From the NCBI GenBank assembly GCA_949128115.1, contig OX421967.1, positions 22,584,635 through 22,648,634 on the forward strand: a DNA stretch of 64,000 bases, given 5' to 3'. The position numbers were made by a program, and so were the translations under genes. Of the stretch, positions 46,390 through 55,198 are shown one piece after another. The notes under the pieces were generated by a model that searched no databases, was not told the origin of the DNA, and saw nothing but the letters and a program-made list of their open reading frames with translations. Every line of letters begins with the position of its first letter. Position 1 is the first letter of the stretch. The DNA is from Anaspis maculata. Lineage: Eukaryota > Arthropoda > Insecta > Coleoptera > Scraptiidae.

Positions 46390-47083
46390 AGCCCAGCTTC
46401 GGAAGTGGGCACACCTCCACCACTGGTCGTGTTAGAAAGTGCGATTCGGCAGCCGAACGGTGATTACCCGGACAATCCCATCCTTGCCAGGATGAGTCTG
46501 CGTGACGCGTCCCAGCAGTCAGCTCGTTGGTGGTGAAACATCTTCGCGTAGGATGACCAAATCTCCTTCTTGGAGATTGGTTGCCTTTCTTCACTTCATT
46601 CGGCTCTGCAACTCGCTTATATACTCCTTCTGCCAACGATCCCAAAAATTCTAGATGGTTTCTTGATATAACTCGAGTCGAGCTAACTTTGGTCTCGCCT
46701 TTTTACTGAAGTCGAGGTCTGGCAAGACAGTTATAGGCGGTCCAATCCGGAAATGACCCGGTGTTGATGGAGTGTAGTCTGATGGACTCGGTGATAAGGA
46801 AGATAGGAGTCTTGAGTTAAGAATCGCTTCAACCTGAGCACAAACCATTGACAAGTCCTCGTATGTCAACAATGTATTTCTCATAACCCTCTTCAAATGG
46901 AATTTAGCAGACTTGACAATCCGCCTATGTGGGGTGCTTTAGGTGGAATTAAATGCCAGTTAATGTTATATTGAGATAGACTGTCAATCAAGTTGTTGGT
47001 TTTTGACTTCTGCATGATTTCATTCCTGACAAGAGCCAATACCTTTCCCTGATCGAAGCTAGCAAAGCTTGAGCACCGCAATG
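46390..47083 (-). pseudogene. BEL/Pao pol relic: integrase core end and C-terminal domain
   Basis: From about 47080 down the minus strand reads NEIMQKSKTN, then YNINWHLIPPKAPHIGGL, the integrase core block before the family's conserved 'GGLWEAAVKS'. Next, in another frame, are LLTYEDLSMVCAQVEAILNS, RLLSSLS and TPGHFRIGPPI. Then comes the C-terminal domain (LQEGDLVILREDVSPPTSW-like, LLGRVTQTHPGKDGIVRV, RPVVEVCPLP). That order is specific to Pao/BEL pol (DUF5641 end). Several frameshifts and stops are present. The 5' side stops at 47083 where a 7.8-kb element has inserted. A further integrase piece lies beyond it at 54926-55198. Confidence 0.82.
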
Positions 47084-47316
47084 TACCGGGTGGGCCATAA
47101 AAAAACCGTGCTCGGAATTTTTCCTCCTAAAATTTTTATTCCGTCACCGATTTCATTGAACTTTTCAGCATTGCATAGTCAATTGAATTGATAGCTTATT
47201 CAATTGACTATGCTATTGACTACCGTATTTGAAAATGACCGACATATCAAAATTCAAGATGGCAAAAACAATTGAAAATAGGCTTTGCTTTTTATTGAAA
47301 GTTACCAGAAAGTCAA

Positions 47317-47920
47317 TAGCTATTAATATAACGAGAATATTATGCGATTTATAATAAACGAGGACGTTGTCAGGTGACATAGCGATAGCTGAGTCACCTG
47401 TACAACGTCCGAGTGTGTTTAAATCGCTAATATTCAAGTTATATTCAAAGCTTTATCGTATCATCACAGAATTAGATTCAAATTGTATTTCAGTGTAGTC
47501 AAAAGCTGCATCATTATCATGAGTGGCGAATGGCGATGCAAAAAAAAATCAACAATCATACAGGTATTCATTATTTTCTGTCATAACAAAATTTCGACAG
47601 TTTTCAAAGAGAAAAAGCAGTTTGTGCATTTTTGGGATTTATCATGGAAAATTTTGATGTTCCCGCAAACATTTTGGAGGTAGCAGATAGTGCAAGATCA
47701 GATTTGCTGCCAGACAAGTCAAAAGTATATTATGAAAAAAAAATATCGGCTGTGTTGTGAGTAGCGAGTGCGAGAACAGGCGTGCAAGGTGCAGGGGAAA
47801 ACTATTGTACCTAACGTATTATGAGTAACTAACGCATTATGAGCTACTGTGATATTATGATCCAAATAATCATTGATAAAGGTTCAACATAAAGCAAACA
47901 TAATAAGTGATGATACGATA
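47317..47920. mobile_element. 0.6-kb insertion in the left arm, with a terminal hairpin
   Basis: The two arms of the enclosing palindrome match up to AAAGTCAA (47316) and again from AAACCAATAACGTATTATGAAGG (about 47921), so the 604 bp between are extra. Its left part is a hairpin (about 47325-47449) with the perfect core GGACGTTGT...ACAACGTCC and AGGTGAC/GTCACCT. Its right part holds a short tyrosine-recombinase-like coding piece (47644-47760). Confidence 0.6.
47644..47760 (+). pseudogene. N-terminal fragment of a Crypton-like tyrosine recombinase
   Basis: The 38-codon frame reads MENFDVPANILEVADSA then LLPDKSKVYYEKK before a stop. Insect Crypton-type (phage-integrase-like) proteins begin with the pattern F-(I/V)P--IL--A-----LLP-KSK--YEK, which this matches. 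Nothing of the core or catalytic domain follows, so it is a 5' fragment. A preceding short frame MSGEWRCKKKS (47520 onward) may be an upstream exon. Confidence 0.5.
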
Positions 47921-48440
47921 AAACCAATAACGTATTATGAAGGAATAGACCTTTCTTGTCAATTCAAGACCACAACAAATAAACTAGTCGTCAATTGAAG
48001 TGGGACACCAAAAAAATTCAACAATTTTGGACAACTGTAACTTTTGACTTGGATGATCAATTTCAAAAACTCTTCCACTGGTTAATTACCTCATTCTGTG
48101 GCAATCCACTCGTCATACCATTTCTTTATCTTACCATTTATTTGGCTGTATACAGGATGATATATCAACACGTGTTTTTTGCCCCAACTTTGGTCCGTAT
48201 CTTTTACTTTTGTGGTCACCCTGTAATTATTGTACATATCTCGTCTTATGGAGACATGTTTCAGCTACAGACTTCATTTTGAAATTTAGCTCTGTCTCTT
48301 TCCAATCTTGAGATATGACCTCATATGTTGGATAGTGCCACTAATTCAATTTCCATAAAAACACTATATAAATTATCGAATCAGAAAAGATTTATTCTCG
48401 TTATGCAGAATCGTGGAACAGTAATTCAACTTCATAAAAA

Positions 48441-48803
48441 TCAATAACGGGTAGGACCTACCGCGGCTTCCTTAACTGCCAGACACCTCTGTGGCATGCT
48501 TCTGATGCAGTTATCAATCAACTGCTGTGGAAGAGCCACCCATTCTTCCTGTATAAACTCAGTTTATTCTTCCAAGATCCTTGCTGCAGGTTCTCTGTCT
48601 GACAACCGGCGTTGCAGAAGATCCCATACGTGCTCAATGGGGTTAATATCAGGCGACATGGCCGGCCATACCATGCGCCTGATATTGTTCCTCTCAAAGA
48701 ACTCGTTCACGACCGCAGCTCGGTGCGGCCGAGCATTATCGTCCATGAACAGAAATTGCTCACCGATTTCGTTCGCTAGAGGTAATATCACAGGCTCCAA
48801 TCC
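48441..48803 (-). pseudogene. Tc1 transposase, C-terminal part
   Basis: From 48803 down: GLEPVILPLANEIGEQFLFM, then DDNARPHRAAVV (second catalytic Asp), PAMSPDINPIEHVWDLL (catalytic Glu, DD34E spacing), SDREPAARILEE, a TAA stop at 48564-48566, then in the same frame EEWVALPQQLIDNCI, SMPQRC and GPTRY with TGA at 48441-48443. All Tc1-family landmarks are kept. The in-frame TAA is the only break in this part. Confidence 0.9.
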
Positions 48804-48819
48804 GAGGGGGTAATCACTT

Positions 48820-49112
48820 GTGCAATATTTGGGACATGCTGTTGTGCAATGCCATTGCAACCGTTTGTGCAATGTCTGTGCAATGCGTGCAATGTCTTTG
48901 CAATGCCTGTGCAATGCCTGTGCAATGTCTGTGCAATGTCTGTGCAATGCGTGCAATGCCTGTGCAATGTTTGTGCAATGTCTGTGCAATGCGTGCAATT
49001 TCTGTGCAATACTTGTGCAATGCCTGTGCAATGCATGTGCAATGCCTGTGCAATGCCTGTGCAATGCGTGCAATGTTTGTGCAATGCCTATGTAATGCCT
49101 GTGCAATGTCTG
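48820..49112 (+). repeat. Left GTGCAATG tandem array
   Basis: About 25 copies of GTGCAATG are spaced by 11 bp (TGTGCAATGCC or TGTGCAATGTC) or 8-9 bp (GCGTGCAATG). The pattern keeps several frames open on both strands (repeats of HCTDIAQAL or QCLCNAC type), which makes long spurious proteins. Confidence 0.9.
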
Positions 49113-49426
49113 AGCATAACAGGCAATGAATGATGTAAGGCGCATGCGCCCGCTCACGTGACGCCTTTGTGAATCACTTTGTGTCGAGCTTTGTGCTTTT
49201 GCTTCATCAATTATATGCATTGTAAGCTCGGCGATGGCGTGCGAATCGCGGAGAATTTTGGAAGATAAGAAAATGGAAAGAACAGGTGACAGCATTGCTG
49301 GTGTCATGTTAAAAGCCACCAAAGAAAACTTCTTGTGGATAAAAATATACGAGGAATTAGGGGTTGACCTGCCTGATCACTTGAAAGTGTTATTGCTATT
49401 AGGATTAGGATATTAGGCTATTATTA
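49113..49426 (+). other. Short interior frame of the 3.2-kb element
   Basis: A 60-codon frame (49234-49416) reads MACESRRILEDKKMERTGDS and later FLWIKIYEELGVDLPDHLKV. It has a protein-like composition and could be the first exon of a lost gene, but I do not recognise a family. It ends in TTAGG-like repeats next to the foldback. Confidence 0.3.
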
Positions 49427-50277
49427 GGAGCTACAGGCCCCTAAAGATGGGACCCTGAAGATGGTTTTTATTTAATATCTCCGAAACCGTTCAGGGGAAA
49501 TCAACGAGGAAATCAATCAAACTTTACCCATCGACTAATCTTTTTATGCCTAAGAAATCGAGGTGAGAGTTATTTTAAAATAATTTACCAAGGGTGGGTT
49601 AGGCTGGGTTGTGGGTGGTAAAAATACTCCCAACTTTTTTGCATTAATTTTTTTTTTCAAAATTAACAAGAAATTATGATATTCTCGAGTTTTCTACCAA
49701 CATACGTAGTCCTATTTATTCTCGATAGAGTGCACCATTTACGAGATATTTAAGATTGAATGTTTAAGAACATGTTCAGAAATGCTGATTTTAGGGATAT
49801 AAAAAATAAAAACTTGGAAAATCTGTAAAATGTTGAAATGTTGTGTTTTTATATGTAAAAAAACATAAAAAATAGATTTTAGAGAAGAGAACGTTGATTT
49901 CTAAAATTTTAATTTTATAGTCCTAAAATCAGCGTTTCAGGCCATGTTTTCAAACATTCAATCTGAAATATCTCGTAAACGGTGCACTCTATCGAGAATA
50001 AATAGGACTACCTTTTTTGATAGAAAACTCCAGAATATCATAATTTCTTGTTAAAATAAAAAAAAAATCACATGCAAAAAAGTTGGTAGTATTTTTACAC
50101 CCCACAACCAGCCTATCCCACCTCTGGTAAATTATTTTAAAATAAATCTCACCTCATTTTCTTGGGCATAAAAAGATTAGTGGACGGGTAAAGTTTGATT
50201 GATTTCCCCTGAACGGTTTCGGAGATAATCAATAAAACCCATCTTCAGGGTCCCACCTTTAGGGGCCTGTAGGTCCC
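49427..50277. mobile_element. Foldback inside the 3.2-kb element
   Basis: The arms of about 360 bp (49427 to about 49800 and 49920-50277) mirror each other: GCTACAGGCCCCTAAAG...GGGACCCTGAAGATGG against CCATCTTCAGGGTCCCACC...GGGGCCTGTAGG. Further in, CTCGATAGAGTGCACC pairs with GGTGCACTCTATCGAG. A TTAGG 5-mer at both edges could be the target duplication, but the exact ends are ambiguous by 1-3 bp. Confidence 0.82.
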
Positions 50278-51696
50278 TTAGGAAGCGTTTTCGGGCAAAT
50301 GTTCATAGGAACTTTTCTTATTGTTTTGGTGAGAGGAATCTGCCCTAGAACTTTGTTACATTAATTTGCGGACACCTTGTATCGAATTATACATATATTA
50401 ATAATTTGTTGTATTTGCTCTTGATTATTATGATAATATTAAAGAGCAGGTATTTTCATACCAGATTACTTTCGGCTATCTCCAAACTCAACTTAAACAC
50501 CATGAAAACCGAGATGAAAACACGAATGAAAACAATTGTTGTAGCAAGTGAAACTATGGCATTTAACATCCGGGCAAAGCGAGGGGCAAAGTTACCTGGA
50601 GATGAAATTACCCGCCCTAACTCTGAATAAAAATAATATACGAGAATAATAAAATTTCTTTTGGTGAACGATTGAAATTCTGTTTTAATAGAAGAAAATG
50701 ATCAAATAGTTATAGCTAAAGATTTTACGCATTTTCCATGTCGTTGTCAACTTCGAGGTCAACTTATTAGTAGGATCGAGAGCAGGATTGACTAGAATGA
50801 AATCTATTTAAACACAATATATTTATTTGCGTTAATTGCGAATTAAAATTTTGGTGCAATCCAGGGTAAGTATAAAGTAAATAAAAATTTTGTACAACGC
50901 TCAACAAAAAATACTCGAAAAAATAGCGAGTGTTGCTAATCATCTGAGTGAAGAATCACCTCCTACTTTGACATTTGAGGGACAGAGAGCATCAAGGTCG
51001 AGTGAGGGATATATCCGAGATAAGTGAGAGAATTTCAAAGAAGTAGGAAAAATACATGTTTCCATGAGGTAGGTACCTACCTAACTTACTAAATATTGTT
51101 ATTGCTGGCAGTGAGACTAGGTAGAATAAAATCTTTACTCACACCTAGTAGGTAATCGCTTCATTACATACCATGTTAGATGCACGGGAAGTGGCTCATT
51201 ACCTACTCCGCGGGAAAATAAAGATTTAGTAATTTTACAAGGAAAATTCTAGAAAAATGCATCCAGTCAAAGTAAAAGTGAGCAATCAATATTGCCTGGA
51301 CTAAGTTTCAGCAAAATTGATCGGCCAATTTGGAAGTTATGACAAAAAGTCTGATTTCGGTTTGTTTCGTTTCGTTTCGGAAAAAATTTCAGATTTGAAC
51401 TTTTGAACGCCTGTAATCATGTAAGCTAGCTGGGTAGGTGTGAGTAAAATAGTATCCCTACTCTCGACGGTAAATATATCATTCCAGCTTGGGGCTAGGG
51501 CTTCCAGGCAAAGCCTCTGGATCGGCCTAGAAGCTCTTTAAGCCCTCAGTTGTAATAATGAATTTCCCATCTCGGTAGGTAATAATATAGTATTACAAGT
51601 AGATTAGATGGGACAAGTACCTAGGTAATAATAATTTACATGAGTAGTTACTTAGGTAACTTCGAGAGTAACTTTGTCCAGTGCAAAATTACCTCT
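50278..51696. other. Interior of the 3.2-kb element, nothing recognised
   Basis: This is AT-rich DNA with TAGGTACCTACCTA runs (51068-51085). The frame 50406-50630 has no family signature. Confidence 0.35.
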
Positions 51697-51972
51697 GCAT
51701 CATTGTGTATGCAATGTGTATGCAATGGTGATGGAATGCTTGTGTAATGCGTGCAATGTCTATGCAATGTCTGTGCAATGCGTGCAATGTTTGGTGCAAT
51801 GCGTGCAATGTTTGGTGCAATGCGTGCAATGTTTGGTGCAATGCGTGCAATGTTTGGTGCAATGCGTGCAATGTTTGGTGCAATGCGTGCAATGTCTGTG
51901 CAATGCGTGCAATGTTTGGTGCAATGCGTGCAATGTCTGTGCAATGCGTGCAATGTTTTGTGCAATATTGCA
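51697..51972 (+). repeat. Right GTGCAATG tandem array
   Basis: The dominant unit is 21 bp (GCGTGCAATGTTTGGTGCAAT), repeated about six times with little change, and some 11-bp units. It is much more homogeneous than the left array. The array ends in the palindrome GTGCAATATTGCAC (51959-51972), just before the terminal inverted repeat. Confidence 0.9.
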
Positions 51973-52009
51973 CATGTGGGACACCTACTTTGCGAGTGAG
52001 TGCCCCCTC

Positions 52010-52640
52010 GCTCCAATCCCTCATTCAGGTAACGTATGGCGTTTGAATTTTCATTGAAAACCACCAATTCGGTTCGTTGCCCCAGCGCGATGCCTCCTCA
52101 AATCATAATGGACCGTCCAACAAAAGGAACTACTCAAACCGTGCAGTTTTCGTTGGTTCTTTCATTTATACGTCTCCACACAAGAGTGCGTCGGCTATCT
52201 GGCCACAAGCAAAATCTGGACTCGTCGGTAAACCAGCAATAGGCCCAAACGTTCATGTTCCAGTCGGCATGTTCCCTAGCGAACTGCAGCCGACATCTCT
52301 TATGCTGGCGTATCCATTTTGGACGTCTCAGGGGACGACGAGCGTGAAGACCCACGTCATGAAGTCTTCTTCTTACCGTAGACGTCGAAACGTTGGCAAT
52401 GACATCGAACACGTTAACTTCCTGCTGTATCTTCGTGGCGTTTATCATTCGGCTCCTGTACACGGTTCTTCTCAGTTGTCTATCTGCAGCAGAAGGGGTA
52501 ATCCTTCCTCGACCTCCACCATGAGTATATTGTGGCGTGTGATTCACTCGGAACCTTTGGATAGCACGATGCACACTGCTTCGTGTCATCTGGTACATTC
52601 TTGCAGCATCCCTAATAGAGGTGCCTGCTTCTATTGTACC
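52010..52640 (-). pseudogene. Tc1 transposase, N-terminal and central part
   Basis: From 52632 down: EAGTSIRDAARMYQMTRSSV (first helix-turn-helix), PQYTHGGGRGRITPSAADRQ (GRP-like linker), VSTSTVRRRLHDVGLHARRP, CWFTDESRFCL (first catalytic Asp), then TGA at 52134-52136 (a CGA to TGA change fits), then GRSIMI with TGA at 52098-52100 where the family has Trp, then GGIALGQRTELVVFN and RYLNE. The sequence breaks exactly at the GCTCCAATCC duplication. No frameshifts are present. Confidence 0.9.
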
Positions 52641-53130
52641 TAGGGATGGCAACGATATATCGATATATAAGAAATATCGATATATCCCTTGCAATATATC
52701 GATATATTTATATCGTTTTTTTCGTTCCAATATTCGAGGCTGAGCTGTGACTGTGTTAAAATACAGGAAACTACGCTTCGCAGTACCTACTTGGCAAATT
52801 TTGCAGATGACACTGATGCGGCGACCAAGTCTGGAAGTCTTGAACCCTTCGGAATTCCCTAACGATTTAAATTTAGTTTTTTATTAAAAAATTATGAAAA
52901 ACAAGCTTTTTCCTGTCTGTTTCATACTATTTGTTTTTTTTTTAAATTCAATCCTTCCTAAAAATTGCGTTTTATCGTTCAGTTCAACATTTATATTGAA
53001 AATTTGCAAAATATATCGATATATGGAAATATCGATATATTTCTTGCAATATATCGAATGTATCGATATATAGCTTGCGATATATCAAATAACCGATATA
53101 TCGATATATTTCAACTTTTTGCCATCCCTA
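52641..53130. mobile_element. hAT MITE inside the Tc1 transposase, rich in TATCGATA
   Basis: The element starts TAGGGATGGCAACG and ends TTGCCATCCCTA. The exact 8-bp duplication ATTGTACC (52633-52640 and 53131-53138) is the hAT signature. Both ends are filled with ATATCGATATAT units (52651-52715 and 53010-53110), and the centre is AT-rich. It has no coding capacity. Confidence 0.9.
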
Positions 53131-53177
53131 ATTGTACCAATAACTCGTTCTAGTACAGCTTGTGGTATACGCGGCAT
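53131..53177 (-). pseudogene. Tc1 transposase, first 16 codons
   Basis: ATG at 53177-53175 opens MPRIPQAVLERVIGT, continuing after the hAT MITE as IEAGTSIRD. It fits the usual start of the Tc1 N-terminal helix-turn-helix. Adding 47 nt here, 623 nt (52632-52010) and 353 nt (48793-48441) gives exactly 1023 nt, or 340 residues plus stop, the usual Tc1 size. Confidence 0.88.
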
Positions 53178-54925
53178 TACTGTTGAAAACAATTGATAAC
53201 TAAAATGTCATCATGATACCTTATTATCCATGGCATACTCTATTGATACAGGTACAGACACATTATTGGGAAAAAAACACCCCTTCGCATGTCTGAGGTT
53301 ATATCTCAAGATTGAAAAGAGACAGAGCTAAATTTCAAAATGAAGTCTGTAGCTGAAACATGTCTTCATAAGACGAGATATGAACCATAATTACAGGGTG
53401 ACCACAAAAGTAAAAAATAGGGACCAAAGTTGGGGTGAAAAACACGTGTTGATAAATCACCCTGTATACAACCCAATAAGTGGTTAGATAAAGAAATGGT
53501 ATGACGAGTGAATTGTCGAAGAATGAGGTAATTCTACAGTTTGAGAGTTTTTGAAATCGGTCATCCAAAAGTTGAAGGTTCCCAAAGTTGGTGATTTTTT
53601 TTTTGGTGTCCCACTTCAATTGACGACTAGTTTAAAATCGGGTGATCTGTTGAGGAGTTATTGCGAGTTCAAGCGAAGCCTACTTTCAGTTTTTTTCATT
53701 TCCGCATAATTGACCCAAAATTTAGGTATCCTGCCCGCCAATCCGCCATTTGCTTATTTCTCGACCGATTTATTCAAATTTGGTATCAATGGCTAGCCAA
53801 TTGGACAGACTACCTTTTTCATATGAGAAAATGACCAACCCGTCAAAATTCAAGATGTCGGAAGCAATTGAAAACAGAATTTCTTTTGTCCTCGATGCTT
53901 GCTAATGAAAATTTGGAGAAAGACAAAACCAATAATGATATTGATAATGAAGAAATCGACCAAATCGGGTCATCTGCTGGGGAGCTACGACCAGTTGAAG
54001 CGAAGCCTACTTTCCGTTTTCCTATTCCAACAAGGACGAATAAGGCCCATTTTCAATAGTTTCCGTCATCTTAAATTTTGACATGTTGGCTATTTTCTTA
54101 TATGAAAATGGCAGCCTGTCCATTTGGCTAGCCATTAATAACAAATTTGAAAAAATCGGTCGGGAAATAAGGATATGGCGGGCAGGATTCCTAAATTTGG
54201 GTCATTTATGCGGGACTAAGGAACCGGTAGGTAGACTTCGCTTCAACTCGCCGTAGCTCCTTAGCAGATAACCGGATTTGATTGGTTGCGGTCTTGAATT
54301 GTCAAGGAAGGTCTATTCTTCATAATAAATATTGGCTTTTACTTTCTGCTAATTTTTTATTAAAAAGCAAGAGGACAAAAGAAATTCTATTTTCAATTGC
54401 TTTCGCCATCTTGGATTTTGACATGTACGTCATTTTCTCATATGAAAAAGATAGCCTGTCCAGTTGGCTAGCTATCGATACCAAATTGGAGAAAATCGGT
54501 TGAGAAATGAGCAAATGGCGGATTGGCGGGCAAGATACCTAAATTTGGATCAATTATGCGGAAATGAAAAAACGGAAAGTAGGCTTCGCTCCAACTCGCA
54601 ATAGCTCCTCATCAGATGACCCGATTTTACTGGTTGTGATCTTGAATTGACAAGAAAGGTCTATTCCTTCATAATACATTCTTGGTTTTGACTTTCTGGT
54701 AACTTTCAATAAAAAGCAACGAGAACGAAAGATGGCCTATTTTCAATTGTTTCTGTCATCTTGAATTTTGATATGTCGGCCATTTTGAAATACGGAAATG
54801 ATAGTCTATTCAACTGGCTAGCCAATGCTAAAAAGTTTGATAAAATCGGTGGCGAAACAAAAAATTTTGAAGGAAAAATTCCGAGCACGGTTTTTTATGG
54901 CTCACCCGGTAATTGTTTCAGGTGT

Positions 54926-55198
54926 TCACTGTTCTCCTGTCAAAATAAGGTTGGTTACATGGTGTTTGTTTGGAAGTAGGGTAGTAGGGCTCTTGTGGCG
55001 CAGTCCTAATGATTTTTGCCAATGCCTGGAATTCGTTGGAAGAGGCGCCCGCTTGGAGTTCAAAAGTTTCTGTACCCATATCGGACTGGACTGGCATCCG
55101 TGGGTGTCTTGAACGTGCCCGATTTCTTCGTGCTTCACACTGCCAAGTCTGTGAAGGAAGTTCACTCCGTCTTTCAATATTTCCACTTGTCCAGTCAA
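54926..55198 (-). pseudogene. BEL/Pao integrase relic, upstream part
   Basis: The frame ends SPTTLLPNKHHVTNLIL, matching the 'HP-ILPK-HHVT-LI' block ahead of the integrase zinc finger in Pao/BEL pol. The 7.8-kb element begins 17 bp further on, and the later integrase blocks are on its other side (46390-47083) in the same orientation. The zinc finger and DDE start are missing between them, so the copy was already deleted or damaged. Confidence 0.55.

Larger units (their letters stand above)
48804..52009. mobile_element. 3.2-kb DNA element, 10-bp TSD, GAGGGGG ends, GCAATG arrays
   Basis: The element sits between exact copies of GCTCCAATCC (48794-48803 and 52010-52019), inside the Tc1 transposase frame. 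Its ends are GAGGGGGTAATCACTTG and, on the other strand, GAGGGGGCACTCACTCG (14 of 17 match). Just inside both ends lie tandem arrays built on GTGCAATG, in the same orientation. The interior has a 60-codon frame (49234-49416), a foldback (49427-50277) and AT-rich DNA, with no transposase I recognise. A 9-11-bp duplication with G-rich ends suits a nonautonomous Mutator-type element; that assignment is inference. Confidence 0.85.
47983..53632 (-). mobile_element. Tc1-like transposon, interrupted twice
   Basis: Inverted ends AACTAGTCGTCAATTGAAG are flanked by TA (47981-47982, 53633-53634). The flanks joined without it (ACAACAAATAAAATCGGG) match an intact unit of the enclosing element (ACAACCAGTAAAATCGGG near 54615, other strand), proving the insertion. 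The inverted repeats are long, about 330 bp (47983-48320 and 53290-53632), and carry mirror frames of about 95 codons that are not genes. The transposase lies on the minus strand, 53177 to 48441. Without the two insertions the element is about 1.94 kb. Confidence 0.9.
47086..54909. mobile_element. 7.8-kb palindromic TA-flanked element, host of the nest
   Basis: The left end CCGGGTGGGCCATAAAAAAA and, on the other strand, right end CCGGGTGAGCCATAAAAAAC continue in parallel through CCGTGCTCGGAATTTTTCC and on into AGTTACCAGAAAGTCAA, about 230 bp. TA flanks both ends (47084-47085, 54910-54911). The right half holds alternating inverted units of ~300-350 bp with the core TTGAAGCGAAGCCTACTTTC (about 53670, 53995, mirrored at 54225 and 54580). 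The left half has lost or never had most of these units. It contains a 0.6-kb insertion (47317-47920) and a Tc1-like element (47983-53632). I find no gene of its own. Confidence 0.8.

Noticed and set aside
47995..48282. A 95-codon frame with a near-identical partner at 53335-53619 on the other strand
   Set aside because: These are the long terminal inverted repeats of the Tc1-like element, not a gene pair.
48564..49322. A 252-codon minus-strand frame with HCTDIAQALH repeats and a transposase-like end
   Set aside because: The repeat part is the GTGCAATG array, whose unit keeps many frames open. Only the last ~80 codons are real (Tc1 C-terminus). The fusion is created by the insertion.
49400..49430. 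TTAGG-like words (insect telomere repeat)
   Set aside because: Only three or four imperfect copies with irregular spacing next to a foldback; not a telomere tract.
51648..52067. Long CTHC/IARIAPN repeat proteins on both strands
   Set aside because: These are frames through the 21-bp right array, open in several frames at once, so not selected coding sequence.
52077..52643. A 188-codon plus-strand frame
   Set aside because: It is exactly antisense to the Tc1 transposase, which carries all the family motifs.
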